DNA of 64,000 bases from positions 186,001 through 250,000 of the forward strand of contig JADJXT010000001.1 of NCBI GenBank assembly GCA_016720115.1, in the 5' to 3' direction. The stretch comes from Sphingomonadales bacterium (lineage in GTDB: Bacteria; Pseudomonadota; Alphaproteobacteria; Sphingomonadales; Sphingomonadaceae). Within the stretch, counting starts at the first letter, position 1. Each line of letters begins with the position of its first letter. Made by a program: the position numbers and the translations under genes. The notes under the pieces were generated by a model that searched no databases, was not told the origin of the DNA, and saw only the letters and a list, made by a program, of their open reading frames with translations. Below, one piece after another: positions 53,215-62,437 of the stretch.

Positions 53215-53954
53215 TTGAACTGTTTTTTGCCAGCGCTTCTGCCGTACCGTCGCTGGGCGGCCCTGCCGAAATCTGGGCGGCTATCGTCAAGGATTTCTCG
53301 AACATCACTTCGCCTTCGGCTTTTTCTGCGTTCGTGCAGGTGCTGATGATCGACATCGTGCTTGCCGGTGACAATGCGATTGTCGTTGGCGCGCTGGCTG
53401 CGGGCTTGCCCGCCGATCAGCGCAAGAAGGTGATTGCCATCGGGGTGATCGCGGCGTTGGTGCTGCGCGTGGCCTTTGCGCTGATGGTCACCTGGCTGCT
53501 TGGCATTGTCGGGCTGATCTTTGCGGGCGGCATATTGCTGCTCTGGGTCGCCTGGCGCATGTATCGCGACATTGCGGTCGATCATGCAACCGATTCCCCC
53601 GGTTCGCCTGAAGTCCAGGGTGACGAGGATTCGGGCATCAAGCCCGCGAAAAGCTTTGTCGGTGCCGCCTGGGCGGTTGCCGTTGCCGACGTTTCGATGA
53701 GCCTCGACAATGTCCTCGCGGTCGCAGGTGCGGCGAAGGACCATCCGGGCATCATGATTGTCGGCCTTGTCTTTGCGGTTGCGCTGATGGGCGTCGCGGC
53801 GAACATCATCGCCAAATATATCGAACGCTATAAATGGATCGCCTGGATCGGCCTTGCCGTCATCGTCTATGTTGCGGTCAAGATGATCTATGATGGCTGG
53901 GTTGACCCGCAACTGGGCCTTGGCAAGTTTGTCGCGCCGCTGATCGGCGGCTGA
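53211..53954 (+). CDS. TerC-family membrane protein (YjbE-like, probable metal exporter)
   Basis: A 247-residue protein with about seven predicted helices. The paired acidic motifs IDIVLAGDNAIVVGALAAGL and VADVSMSLDNVLAVAGAA are the Asp/Asn metal-site repeats of the TerC family. YjbE-like members export manganese; others confer tellurite resistance. The start is GTG overlapping the previous stop. No yybP-ykoY riboswitch is expected because the upstream sequence is coding. Confidence 0.9.
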   Translation: MIELFFASASAVPSLGGPAEIWAAIVKDFSNITSPSAFSAFVQVLMIDIVLAGDNAIVVGALAAGLPADQRKKVIAIGVIAALVLRVAFALMVTWLLGIVGLIFAGGILLLWVAWRMYRDIAVDHATDSPGSPEVQGDEDSGIKPAKSFVGAAWAVAVADVSMSLDNVLAVAGAAKDHPGIMIVGLVFAVALMGVAANIIAKYIERYKWIAWIGLAVIVYVAVKMIYDGWVDPQLGLGKFVAPLIGG

Positions 53955-53964
53955 GGCAGCCCAT

Positions 53965-54558
53965 ATGGCAGGCCCCTGGACCGAGCAACCGGTACTTGAG
54001 GGCCGCCATGTCCGGTTGCGACCGATGGTCCGCACCGATGGACCGGCGATTGTCGAGGCCGCGAGTGACGGCAGGCTGTGGGAGCTGTTCTACACCGCCG
54101 TTCCCGGCCCCGATTCGATCGACAGCTATCTGGACCGGGCCGAGCGCGAACAGGAATGGGGCCGGGTCATGCCATTCGTTGTCATCGAGAAGGTGACCGG
54201 CGAGGTCGTCGGTGCAACGCGCTATATGCGGATGAATGCCCCGCACCGGCGGCTTGAAATCGGCACCACTTTTTACGCGGCCCGCGCCCAACACACGCCG
54301 GTCAACAGCGAAGCCAAGCTTCTGTTGCTCACCCATGCGTTCGAGGTGATGGATTGCGTCTGTGTGCAGTTCCGCACCGACCATTTCAATTTCGCGTCGC
54401 AGCGGGCGATCGAACGGCTGGGCGCGAAGCGTGATGGGCTGTTGCGCAATCACAGCATCATGGACGGCCGCGTCCGCGACACAGTCGTCTATTCGATCCT
54501 TGCCAATGAATGGGAGGGTGTGAAGCGTAATCTGGTGTTCAGGTTGGAGCGCGCATAA
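53965..54558 (+). CDS. RimJ/RimL-type GNAT acetyltransferase
   Basis: A 197-residue GNAT protein. LEGRHVRLRPMVRTDGPAIV at the start, then VVGATRYMRMNAPHRRLEIG, and NFASQRAIERLGAKRDGLLR are RimL-like blocks that bind acetyl-CoA. The substrate could be a ribosomal protein or a small amine. It follows the TerC gene by ten bases. Confidence 0.9.
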   Translation: MAGPWTEQPVLEGRHVRLRPMVRTDGPAIVEAASDGRLWELFYTAVPGPDSIDSYLDRAEREQEWGRVMPFVVIEKVTGEVVGATRYMRMNAPHRRLEIGTTFYAARAQHTPVNSEAKLLLLTHAFEVMDCVCVQFRTDHFNFASQRAIERLGAKRDGLLRNHSIMDGRVRDTVVYSILANEWEGVKRNLVFRLERA

Positions 54559-54590
54559 CCCTCTGAAATCAAAGCAAGGGGGCTTGTTAT

Positions 54591-55292
54591 ATGCGCATTT
54601 CGGTTACCACCTTTTTTGTCTCGCTCGTTATTGCGGCTTCCATTCCGGCCCCGGCATTAGCACAAGCGTCGGGTGGCTTTTCCTATGACTATCCAGCGGA
54701 GTTGTCGGCACACACAAAGCTTGTGGGCTTGCTGGAAAAGCGCAAGTCTGAACGGAAAACACAGTTTCAGGAAGATGTCGAAGCCCTTGGGGGTGAACAG
54801 GCGGCCAACAATCTCGAATCGCAGGCCGACTGGAAAATCGAATCGCAAACCGGTCGGCTGATTGTCCTGCTGTCTTCAAACTATGTGTATTCAGGCGGCG
54901 CGCATGGCATGTTTTGGAGCGATGCCATCCTGTGGGACAAGGTGAAACAGGCGGAAGTTACCTTGCTTGACCTGTTCGCCGACAGCGAAGATGCGAAGAA
55001 GGCAATTTTACCCGCTTATTGCGCCATGCTCGATGCCGAAAGGCTGGGTATGCGCGGCGAACCGACGCCCGGCGATGATCTGTTTGGCGAATGCGTGGAT
55101 CCATTCGAACATGGCATTGCTTATCCGGCCAATTTGGGCGGCAATGGCTATTCGCGTATTGCCTTCGCCCTGCCGCCTTATTCGGCAGGCCCCTATGTCG
55201 AGGGCGAATATGCGTTCGACATCGCAGCGCCGAGCCACATCACCGACAAACTCAAACCCGAATATAAGGATATGTTCCAGACCTATATGTAG
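54591..55292 (+). CDS. Exported DUF4163/DUF3298-like protein
   Basis: A 233-residue protein. The signal ISVTTFFVSLVIAASIPAPA ends near ALAQA. The mature protein has SQTGRLIVLLSSNYVYSGGA and HGMFWSDAILWD, typical of the DUF3298 fold seen in RsiV and PdaC relatives, and a C-terminal PYSAGPYVEGEYAFDI block. It may bind lysozyme or peptidoglycan, but that is family inference. Confidence 0.82.
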   Translation: MRISVTTFFVSLVIAASIPAPALAQASGGFSYDYPAELSAHTKLVGLLEKRKSERKTQFQEDVEALGGEQAANNLESQADWKIESQTGRLIVLLSSNYVYSGGAHGMFWSDAILWDKVKQAEVTLLDLFADSEDAKKAILPAYCAMLDAERLGMRGEPTPGDDLFGECVDPFEHGIAYPANLGGNGYSRIAFALPPYSAGPYVEGEYAFDIAAPSHITDKLKPEYKDMFQTYM

Positions 55293-55301
55293 GCTCGGGA
55301 T

Positions 55302-56018
55302 TCAGCCCAGATGTTCACGGAAAAACGCAACCGTCCTTGAATCGGCAAGGTTTGCACCCGCCTCATCCCGGCGATTGCCCATTTCTGCGGCAAACCCATG
55401 ATCGAGTCCCTGATAGTCGTGCAAGACGACTTTGGGATGCTGGTCGAGTTCGGCGTGGATCGCTGCCTGTGCCTCTGGCCCGACAAGATGGTCTGCAGTC
55501 GGGATATGCAGCATCAGCGGGTTGGCGATGGCGTGGCTTTCATTGAGCATCGTATCGATCATGACGCCATAATAGCCGACCGAGGCGTCCACATCGGTGC
55601 GCGCCGCTGCCATATAGGCGAGCCGTCCGCCCAGGCAGTAGCCGACACAGCCGACTTTCTGCACCGCGGGCGCACCCACTTCGCCGCGGCGGATGGCGTG
55701 GATGGCGGCTTCGATATCCTTGACCCCGTCATTGGGTTCATATTGGCCGAAATAGCCGAAGGCCTCCTGCAACTGGGCTTCGACATCGGGATCGAGTTCG
55801 ACACCGGGCGCAAATCGCCAGAAGATGTCGATGGCAACCGCGAGATAGCCGACCTCTGCCCATTTATCGCATTTCTGCCTTATGCCCGGATTGACGCCGA
55901 AGATTTCGGGGATAACAATGATCGCGGCCTTCGCCTCACCAGCAGGCCGGGCGACATAGGCACCAAACTGGGCATCTTCATCATATGCGCGGATCTTGGT
56001 CATCTCACCCATGGTCAT
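55302..56018 (-). CDS. Dienelactone hydrolase family protein
   Basis: A 238-residue alpha/beta hydrolase. The nucleophile Cys128 is in VGYCLGGRLAYMAA, Asp follows in IPTADHLVGPEAQ and His in GLDHGFAAEMGN, the DLH triad. The family hydrolyses dienelactones in chloroaromatic degradation, but many members act on other esters. It is convergent with the previous gene and has its own promoter. Confidence 0.9.
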   Translation of the reverse strand: MTMGEMTKIRAYDEDAQFGAYVARPAGEAKAAIIVIPEIFGVNPGIRQKCDKWAEVGYLAVAIDIFWRFAPGVELDPDVEAQLQEAFGYFGQYEPNDGVKDIEAAIHAIRRGEVGAPAVQKVGCVGYCLGGRLAYMAAARTDVDASVGYYGVMIDTMLNESHAIANPLMLHIPTADHLVGPEAQAAIHAELDQHPKVVLHDYQGLDHGFAAEMGNRRDEAGANLADSRTVAFFREHLG

Positions 56019-56110
56019 TCTCCCGAAATCAAAAAATTGCCCCTTTCGCTTATGCGACTATAGTGTGGCGGACAATCGGGTAATTTAGCCGAAAAGCAGG
56101 GAGGCCAGCC

Positions 56111-56362
56111 ATGAAATTCAACATCGAAGTCGATACGACCCCCGAAGAAGTCCGGCGCCTGATGGGGTTGCCCGATCTTTCCGAGGTGCACGACGTCTAT
56201 CTTGAGAAGCTGAAGGCAGTCGCCGACAAAGGCCTGACCCCGGACATGGTGCAGGGCATGATCCGCAACTGGGTGCCGATGGGCGACCAGAGCATGGACT
56301 TCATCAAGAGCCTGATGGGCGGGCTGGCTGGTGGCGGTATGGGCGGCAAGAACAAGAAGTAA
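56111..56362 (+). CDS. DUF6489-like small protein
   Basis: An 83-residue acidic protein: MKFNIEVDTTPEEVRRLMGL, PDLSEVHDVYLEKLKA and MIRNWVPMGDQSMDFIKSLM, ending in a Gly-rich GGGMGGKNKK tail. I believe it matches the DUF6489 group of alphaproteobacteria. The function is unknown. A good AGGGAGG site precedes the ATG. Element D begins four bases after its stop. Confidence 0.8.
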   Translation: MKFNIEVDTTPEEVRRLMGLPDLSEVHDVYLEKLKAVADKGLTPDMVQGMIRNWVPMGDQSMDFIKSLMGGLAGGGMGGKNKK

Positions 56363-56365
56363 TCT

Positions 56366-56507
56366 GTTTCACGCGAAGAATAGGGAGATTCTTAAGATCT
56401 TTACCCTTGGAGGTGCGCGAAGCGCCTCTAATAAACGCGGACGTTGATCCTGCGAGGTGTCGGTTCGCAATGCCATTTTGAAAATCTTCTTATTCTTCGC
56501 GTGAAAC
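56366..56507. repeat. Nested palindromic element D
   Basis: A 142-base inverted repeat. GTTTCACGCGAAGAATA (56366-56382) pairs with the far end TTATTCTTCGCGTGAAAC (56490-56507), and pairing continues with mismatches for about 33 bases. Between the arms lies GAGGTGCGCGAAGCGCCTC (56410-56428). It separates the DUF6489 gene from mnmE. The outer bases GTTTCACG-GAA partly match parS. Confidence 0.82.
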
Positions 56508-56544
56508 TCTTGCTGGCCACAAGCTTTCCGCCCATCTGCAAACA

Positions 56545-57837
56545 ATGAATAGCAAGCCCGAGACAATCTTCGCGCTTTCCAGCGGTGCGCCGCCCGCAGC
56601 GATCGCCGTGGTCCGGATAAGCGGGCCGAAGGCGTTTGACGCTGTGCGCGCACTGGCGGGAGAACTTCCTGAAGCGCGCCGGGCTTCGCTTCGAACGCTG
56701 CGGAACTGTGGCGGAGATATTCTCGACCAGGCGCTGCTTCTCTGCTTCCCCGGCCCTGCAACCGCGACGGGTGAGGATTTGGCCGAGGTTCACCTGCATG
56801 GCGGGCGAGCCGTGGTGCGCGGGGTGGAATCGGCGCTTGGAGAAATGGACGGCCTGCGCCGTGCCGAAGCGGGCGAATTCACCCGTCGCGCCTTTGCCAA
56901 TGGCCGGATCGATCTCAACGAAGCCGAAGGGCTGGCGGATCTTCTGTCTGCAGAAACCGAATGGCAGCGTCGGGTGGCTGCCACAATGGCTGGCGGCGCA
57001 TTCAGCCAACAGGTCGAGGCATGGCGCGAAGCGTTGCTGCGGCTGGCCGCAATGCTTGAAGCCGAGCTCGACTTTTCCGACGAAGGCGATATTGGTGAAC
57101 AGGATTATTCATATATATCAGAAGGATGCGTGAAACTTCATGACGCCGTACACGCTCATCTGAAATATCCTTCGGCCGAAAAACTGCGTGATGGATTGCG
57201 TGTCGTCCTTGCTGGACCGCCCAATAGCGGCAAGTCGACGCTGCTCAATGCGCTGGTCGCGCGCGAGGCGGCGATTGTTTCCGATGTCGCGGGGACAACG
57301 CGCGACCTGATCGAGGTTCCGGTGGCGCTGGAAGGCATAGCATTCCTCTTTACCGATACAGCCGGGCTGCGCGACGACAGCAGCGATAGCATCGAGGCGA
57401 TTGGTATCGAGCGGGCGGCAAAGGCGATAGCCGGTGCTGACATGGTTTTGTGGCTCGGCGCCGAAGGCGAAGGGCCAAAGCATCCCGAACTGATCGAAGT
57501 TGAGGCCAAGGCAGATATGGCCGGTCATATCCGCAAATCGGCTGCACTAATTGTGTCGGCAAAGACAGGCGAGGGGATGGCGCAGTTAGCGGCGCTGCTC
57601 GTTTCCAAAGGTTGGGACATGTTGCCTCCACCCGATTCCTTCGCGCTCAACCAGCGCCAGCGGCACTTGTTGCGCGATACTGCGCTATTCCTGTCGCATG
57701 CGAGCAAGGCGCATGACCCATTGATCATGGCGGAAGAATTGCGCCAGGCACGGCTCGCGCTCGACGCCTTGACCGGGCGGGCGAGCACCGAAGATATGCT
57801 CGATGCGCTGTTCGGACGGTTTTGCATCGGCAAATAG
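56545..57837 (+). CDS. mnmE: tRNA modification GTPase MnmE
   Basis: A 430-residue GTPase. The N-terminal tetrahydrofolate-binding domain has IFALSSGAPPAAIAVVRISG. The helical domain encloses the G domain, with G1 AGPPNSGKST near 223, G2-G3 VAGTTRDLIE and DTAGLR, and the C-terminus ends FCIGK with the functional Cys. With MnmG it makes cmnm5U34 in tRNA. It begins the mnmE-mnmG-rsmG-parA-parB series. Confidence 0.95.
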   Translation: MNSKPETIFALSSGAPPAAIAVVRISGPKAFDAVRALAGELPEARRASLRTLRNCGGDILDQALLLCFPGPATATGEDLAEVHLHGGRAVVRGVESALGEMDGLRRAEAGEFTRRAFANGRIDLNEAEGLADLLSAETEWQRRVAATMAGGAFSQQVEAWREALLRLAAMLEAELDFSDEGDIGEQDYSYISEGCVKLHDAVHAHLKYPSAEKLRDGLRVVLAGPPNSGKSTLLNALVAREAAIVSDVAGTTRDLIEVPVALEGIAFLFTDTAGLRDDSSDSIEAIGIERAAKAIAGADMVLWLGAEGEGPKHPELIEVEAKADMAGHIRKSAALIVSAKTGEGMAQLAALLVSKGWDMLPPPDSFALNQRQRHLLRDTALFLSHASKAHDPLIMAEELRQARLALDALTGRASTEDMLDALFGRFCIGK

Positions 57838-57861
57838 TGCCTATTTCACCTTTGATGACTA

Positions 57862-57877
57862 TGTTTCACGTGGAACA
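57862..57877. other. parS: parS site 1 (one mismatch)
   Basis: TGTTTCACGTGGAACA, 15 of 16 bases of the parS palindrome TGTTTCACGTGAAACA. It lies in the gap between mnmE and mnmG and is the reverse complement of site 2. It should be a ParB binding site for chromosome segregation. Confidence 0.9.
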
Positions 57878-57926
57878 CCGCGACAGATTTTGACGCTTTG
57901 CATCGGGTGCGCTATGCGCGGCGGCA

Positions 57927-59840
57927 ATGAACAATCGGGCAGATACGGACTTTGGTGTTGTCGTAATCGGCGGCGGGCATGCGGGTGTGGAGGCGGCCAC
58001 CGCCGCTGCACGCATGGGTGTGCGCACGGCTTTGGTCAGCTTTGCCCGTGACACAATTGGCGCGATGTCGTGCAATCCGGCAATTGGCGGGCTGGGCAAG
58101 GGTCACCTTGTCCGCGAAGTCGATGCCTTTGACGGACTGATCGGGCGCGCTGCCGACGATGCGGCAATTCACTATCGTATGCTCAACGCCTCCAAAGGCG
58201 CGGCGGTGCAGGGCCCGCGTATCCAGGCTGACCGGAAATTGTTCAAGGCATCGATTCACAGGCAGGTTGCGGCAACGCCTAATCTGACAGTGATCGAAGG
58301 CGAGGCTGCGGCGCTTCGTTTCGCGCCGGGCAGCGATCGCAAAATTGCAGGCCTCGATCTGTCGGACGGAACGGTGTTGGCGGCGAAGGCCGTCATATTG
58401 TGTACTGGAACTTTCCTCGGCGGAACGCTGTTTCGGGGGGAAGAGCGGCTGACCGGTGGGCGCATCGGAGAGCAAAGCGCATTGAAGCTGGCCGAGCAGG
58501 TGCGCGGGGCCGGGTTGCCCATGGCGCGGCTGAAAACCGGAACGCCGCCGCGGCTGGATGGCCGGACGATCAATTGGGCGGTTCTCGATGAGCAGCCGTC
58601 GGACGGCGAAAGCTGGACAATGTCGGCGATGACGCCTCGCAGGCATGTCCCGCAGCTTTTCTGCGCGATCACGCGCACCAATGCGCAAACGCATGAGATT
58701 ATTAGGGGCGGTCTTGATCGTTCGCCGTTGTTCGGTGGAGCAATCCAGGGGCAGGGGCCGCGTTATTGCCCGTCAATCGAGGACAAGATCTTCCGCTTTG
58801 GCGACCGCGAGGGACATCAGGTTTTCCTTGAACCGGAGGGGCTCGACAGTCCCCTCATATATCCCAACGGTATTTCGACTTCGCTGCCCACCGATGTGCA
58901 GCTGGTGATGGTGCGTTCGATGGCGGGGCTGGAGGCGGTCGAAATGGTCGTGCCCGGCTATGCGGTGGAATATGACCATATCGATCCGCGTGCGCTTGAC
59001 CGGACATTAAGCGTGCGTGACTTTGAGGGCCTCTATTGTGCCGGGCAGATCAACGGAACTACCGGATATGAGGAGGCAGCCGCGCAGGGCCTGGTCGCAG
59101 GGATGGGGGCGGCGTGCGCGGTTCTGGGCCGGGAAATGCCTGCGCTCGACCGGTCGAACAGCTATATCGCGGTGATGGTTGACGACCTCGTCCTGCATGG
59201 CGTGACCGAGCCTTACCGGATGCTCACTGCGCGAGCCGAATATCGCCTCCGTCTGCGCGCCGATAATGCCGCCACGCGCCTTACGCCGCTGGCGATTGAG
59301 GCAGGGGTAGCGTCGCCTGAAAGACAGTGCCATTATCTGGCTTATGCCGATGAAAAGGCCCGGCTTTTGGAGCTTACACAAACCGATCTGACAGCCGATC
59401 AGCTTATCCAGTCGGGCATCGCGGTGAAGCGCGATTCGGGCAAAATGGCGATGCTCCAATGGTTGCGCTTTCCGGAGGTTCGCCTGGGTGAGCTGCTGCA
59501 TGTTCCACGTGAAACACAGTCGCCCTATGGTGATGTGGGCATGGGCTGGGCTGACGAGGTGGTGTCGGAGGTCGAACAGGATGGCCGCTATGCCCCCTAT
59601 GTCGATCGTCAGGCGGCGGAGCTGCGCGATCTGGCTGCCAATGAGCGTATCACGATTCCCGTGTCTATCGACTATCGGGCGATATCCGGGCTTTCAAACG
59701 AAATGGTCGAGCGGCTCGATTCGGCGCGGCCTGAAACATTGGCGGCCGCCAGCCGTATCCGGGGGATTACCCCTGCTGCGCTCGCAGCGATACTCGTACA
59801 TGCCAAACGTGCCCAGTCGGGCGACAAGCGGGCAGCATAG
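57927..59840 (+). CDS. mnmG: tRNA uridine 5-carboxymethylaminomethyl modification enzyme MnmG
   Basis: A 637-residue FAD enzyme. The FAD loop is VVVIGGGHAGVEAATAAA near residue 12, then MSCNPAIGGLGKGHLVREVD, LKTGTPPRLDGR and GQINGTTGYEEAAAQG, and a C-terminal helical domain ISGLSNEMVERLDSARP. It partners MnmE in tRNA wobble uridine modification. A parS site is embedded in its 3' part and encodes the residues HVPRET. Confidence 0.96.
   Translation: MNNRADTDFGVVVIGGGHAGVEAATAAARMGVRTALVSFARDTIGAMSCNPAIGGLGKGHLVREVDAFDGLIGRAADDAAIHYRMLNASKGAAVQGPRIQADRKLFKASIHRQVAATPNLTVIEGEAAALRFAPGSDRKIAGLDLSDGTVLAAKAVILCTGTFLGGTLFRGEERLTGGRIGEQSALKLAEQVRGAGLPMARLKTGTPPRLDGRTINWAVLDEQPSDGESWTMSAMTPRRHVPQLFCAITRTNAQTHEIIRGGLDRSPLFGGAIQGQGPRYCPSIEDKIFRFGDREGHQVFLEPEGLDSPLIYPNGISTSLPTDVQLVMVRSMAGLEAVEMVVPGYAVEYDHIDPRALDRTLSVRDFEGLYCAGQINGTTGYEEAAAQGLVAGMGAACAVLGREMPALDRSNSYIAVMVDDLVLHGVTEPYRMLTARAEYRLRLRADNAATRLTPLAIEAGVASPERQCHYLAYADEKARLLELTQTDLTADQLIQSGIAVKRDSGKMAMLQWLRFPEVRLGELLHVPRETQSPYGDVGMGWADEVVSEVEQDGRYAPYVDRQAAELRDLAANERITIPVSIDYRAISGLSNEMVERLDSARPETLAAASRIRGITPAALAAILVHAKRAQSGDKRAA
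59501..59516. other. parS: parS site 2 (one mismatch), inside mnmG
   Basis: TGTTCCACGTGAAACA within the coding sequence of mnmG, specifying HVPRET. One base differs from consensus. With sites 1 and 3 it spans about 2 kb just before parAB. Confidence 0.9.
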
Positions 59841-59841
59841 C

Positions 59842-60510
59842 ATGACCGAGGAGGAAGCGCGCAATTGGCTGGGTGCGCATTTCGATGTTTCACGTGAAAC
59901 ATGGGGCAAGCTCGAAACCTTCGTCGCCTTTCTTAAGGCAGAAGCCGAAGGGCAGAACCTGATCTCGGCGTCGACGCTTGATCAAATATGGGCCCGCCAC
60001 ATTGTCGACAGCGCCCAATTGCTGGCCTTTGCACCAGTGCCGGCAGGCAAGTGGATTGATCTTGGTTCGGGCGCTGGTTTTCCCGGCCTTGTTGTGGCGC
60101 TACTGAGTGACTGGCATGTGACATTGGTGGAATCACGCGCCAAACGGATCGATTATCTGAATCGCACGATCGCCCTGCTGGGCCTCGAAAGCCGCGCGGC
60201 AGTGGCCGGGATGCCGGTCGAACGGGTCGAAACCGCCAATTTTGGTGTCATCAGCGCGCGCGCCTTTGCGCCTCTGCCCAAATTGCTCGATTTATCCGCG
60301 CGATTTTCCACAGATAAGACCAAATGGCTGCTGCCAAAGGGCCGAAATGCGGTTAATGAACTTGAGGAAGCCCGCAAGGCATGGGAACTGGATTTTTCGG
60401 TCCAGCCCAGCGTGACCGACCCCGAAGCGGGAATATTGGTGGGCACAGTGCGTGGAACCAGGGCTGGCCAAAAGCCCGGTGTTCCAGCGAAAGGACGGCG
60501 GAAGAGATGA
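59842..60510 (+). CDS. rsmG: 16S rRNA (guanine-N7) methyltransferase RsmG
   Basis: A 222-residue methyltransferase. DVSRETWGKLETFVAFLKAE, WARHIVDSAQLLAF and the SAM loop WIDLGSGAGFPGLVVALL are typical. It methylates G527 of 16S rRNA. The DVSRET residues are encoded by a perfect parS site. The ATG is one base after the mnmG stop; the stop overlaps parA (ATGA). Confidence 0.95.
   Translation: MTEEEARNWLGAHFDVSRETWGKLETFVAFLKAEAEGQNLISASTLDQIWARHIVDSAQLLAFAPVPAGKWIDLGSGAGFPGLVVALLSDWHVTLVESRAKRIDYLNRTIALLGLESRAAVAGMPVERVETANFGVISARAFAPLPKLLDLSARFSTDKTKWLLPKGRNAVNELEEARKAWELDFSVQPSVTDPEAGILVGTVRGTRAGQKPGVPAKGRRKR
59886..59901. other. parS: parS site 3 (perfect), inside rsmG
   Basis: TGTTTCACGTGAAACA, an exact 16-base palindrome identical to the consensus parS. 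It lies within rsmG and codes for part of DVSRET. It is the strongest ParB nucleation site in the window. Confidence 0.97.
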
Positions 60511-61286
60511 TCCGGATCGCCATTGCGAACCAGAAGGGTGGCGTCGGGAAGACGACGACGGCGATCAACCTCGCGACAGCGCTCGCCGCTTGCGGGCGCC
60601 GCTGCCTTCTTATCGATCTGGATCCGCAGGGCAATGCCTCGACCGGGCTCGGCGTGAAAACCGCTGATCGCGCGTTTAGCAGCTATGATCTGCTGATGGG
60701 CGAGGCGCAGCTTTCCGAAGCGGTATCGGCAACGATGATTCCCGGACTCGACATTCTGCCTGCGACGGTCGATCTTTCGGGTGCCGAAGTCGAACTGGTC
60801 GATCATGCCGATCGGGCGCACAAGCTGCAAAAGGCGTTGGCTGAGGAGGAAGGGCGTTGGGATGTCTGCCTGATAGATTGCCCGCCCTCGCTTGGGATGC
60901 TTACGATCAACGCCTTGGTGGCGGCAGATTCGATCCTCGTCCCGCTGCAATGCGAATTTTTTGCGCTTGAAGGATTAAGTCAGCTTTTACAAACTGTTGA
61001 GCGTATCCAAAACCGCTTCAATTCGTCGCTCTCTATCCTTGGCGTCGCGCTGACCATGTTTGATCGCCGCAACCGCCTGACCGATCAGGTGGCGGAGGAT
61101 GTGCGGTCCTGCCTGGGTGATCTTGTGTTCGAAACGGTGATCCCGCGCAATGTCCGCTTGTCCGAAGCGCCCAGCCATGGCCTGCCTGCGCTGATTTACG
61201 ATCATCGTTGCTCCGGATCGGAGGCCTATATGAACCTTGCCCGCGAACTGCTCGCCCGCTTGCCCGCGCAGGAGATGGCAGCATGA
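60507..61286 (+). CDS. parA: Chromosome partitioning ATPase ParA
   Basis: A 259-residue Walker-type ATPase. The deviant Walker A is NQKGGVGKTTTAINLA at about 8-23; LLIDLDPQGNAS and VCLIDCPPSLGML are the Walker A' and B blocks. It positions ParB-parS complexes over the nucleoid. ATGA overlaps join it to rsmG and parB. Confidence 0.96.
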   Translation: MIRIAIANQKGGVGKTTTAINLATALAACGRRCLLIDLDPQGNASTGLGVKTADRAFSSYDLLMGEAQLSEAVSATMIPGLDILPATVDLSGAEVELVDHADRAHKLQKALAEEEGRWDVCLIDCPPSLGMLTINALVAADSILVPLQCEFFALEGLSQLLQTVERIQNRFNSSLSILGVALTMFDRRNRLTDQVAEDVRSCLGDLVFETVIPRNVRLSEAPSHGLPALIYDHRCSGSEAYMNLARELLARLPAQEMAA

Positions 61287-62224
61287 GCGAGGGCGAAAAA
61301 CCTCACCGCAAGAAAATGGGGCTGGGCAGGGGGCTCGACGCGCTGTTGGGCGAAGTGTCGCTCGACCGCAGCGCGGGCCGGGTTGCGGGTGGCGGTGTGT
61401 CGGTCGCTGGCGACGCGGCGCAGCGGTCAGACGGCATTTCGACGATAGCGGTCGCCGATATCCATCCCAATCCCGCACAGCCGCGCCGCCATTTCAGCGA
61501 AGAATCGCTGCAGGAACTCGCGGCCAGCCTCAAGCGGCACGGCCTGATCCAGCCAATCTTGGTACGCCCCCACGGCTCCGGCTATCAGATTGTCGCGGGC
61601 GAACGCCGCTGGCGTGCAGCGCAGCGCGCGCAACTCCACCAGGTCAAGGCGGTCGTGCGTGCGCTTTCCGACGAAGAAACGCTCGAAATCGCGCTGATCG
61701 AGAATATCCAGCGACAGGACCTGAATCCGATCGAAGAGGCGGACGCCTATCGCAAGCTGTGCGAGGATTTCGGCCACAGCCAAAGCGAACTGGCGGCCAT
61801 TGTCGAGAAATCGCGCAGCCATGTCGCCAATATGATGCGCCTGCTCGAACTGCCGTCGCTGGTGCGCGAACTGGTGATCGAGGGCAAATTGTCGATGGGC
61901 CATGCACGCGCTCTGCTGGGTGCAGAAGACAGCGCGCGGCTTGCGGCGGTTGTTGTCAAACAGGGCCTGTCCGTCCGCCAGACCGAAGCGCTGGTTCGCC
62001 GCTCGCGGATAGAAGAGGGCAAGGCGCCCAAACCGCGCATAAGCGAAGCGTCGAGCAATGATGCCGACATCCGCGCTGTCGAACAGCATCTGGGTGACCT
62101 GCTGGGACTCAAGGTCAGGATTGCGCACAAGGGGCAGGGCGGGGCAGGAGCGGTGACCTTCGAATATCGCAGCCTCGATCAGCTGGATATGCTGTGCCAG
62201 CGGCTGACAGGCGAGCAATTCTGA
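61283..62224 (+). CDS. parB: Chromosome partitioning protein ParB
   Basis: A 313-residue CTPase and DNA-binding protein. The N-terminal KKMGLGRGLDALLGE helix contacts ParA. The CTP-binding box is GERRWRAAQRAQLH after LIQPILVRPHGSGYQIV; ENIQRQDLNPIEEADAYRKL and the HTH SQSELAAIVEKSRSHVANMM bind parS. The C-terminal dimer domain ends the protein. It is the last gene of the operon. Confidence 0.96.
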   Translation: MSEGEKPHRKKMGLGRGLDALLGEVSLDRSAGRVAGGGVSVAGDAAQRSDGISTIAVADIHPNPAQPRRHFSEESLQELAASLKRHGLIQPILVRPHGSGYQIVAGERRWRAAQRAQLHQVKAVVRALSDEETLEIALIENIQRQDLNPIEEADAYRKLCEDFGHSQSELAAIVEKSRSHVANMMRLLELPSLVRELVIEGKLSMGHARALLGAEDSARLAAVVVKQGLSVRQTEALVRRSRIEEGKAPKPRISEASSNDADIRAVEQHLGDLLGLKVRIAHKGQGGAGAVTFEYRSLDQLDMLCQRLTGEQF

Positions 62225-62437
62225 CTAAAGTTCTATATTTTGTGTGTGTTTTTTTGCGCGAAACGCAAATCGTTAACGTACTGAATTCAATAAATTCAAT
62301 GAGTAATACGGAAATGGCGACTGCCGCTGTTAACCATGCGTTGCAGCAACATCTTATGATTCGGCTGGCAAAAGCGACAGTGAATGCAGTGGGGCATTCC
62401 GAAATTTTTTAGTTCGTCGCAAAAAGGGACCAGATAC

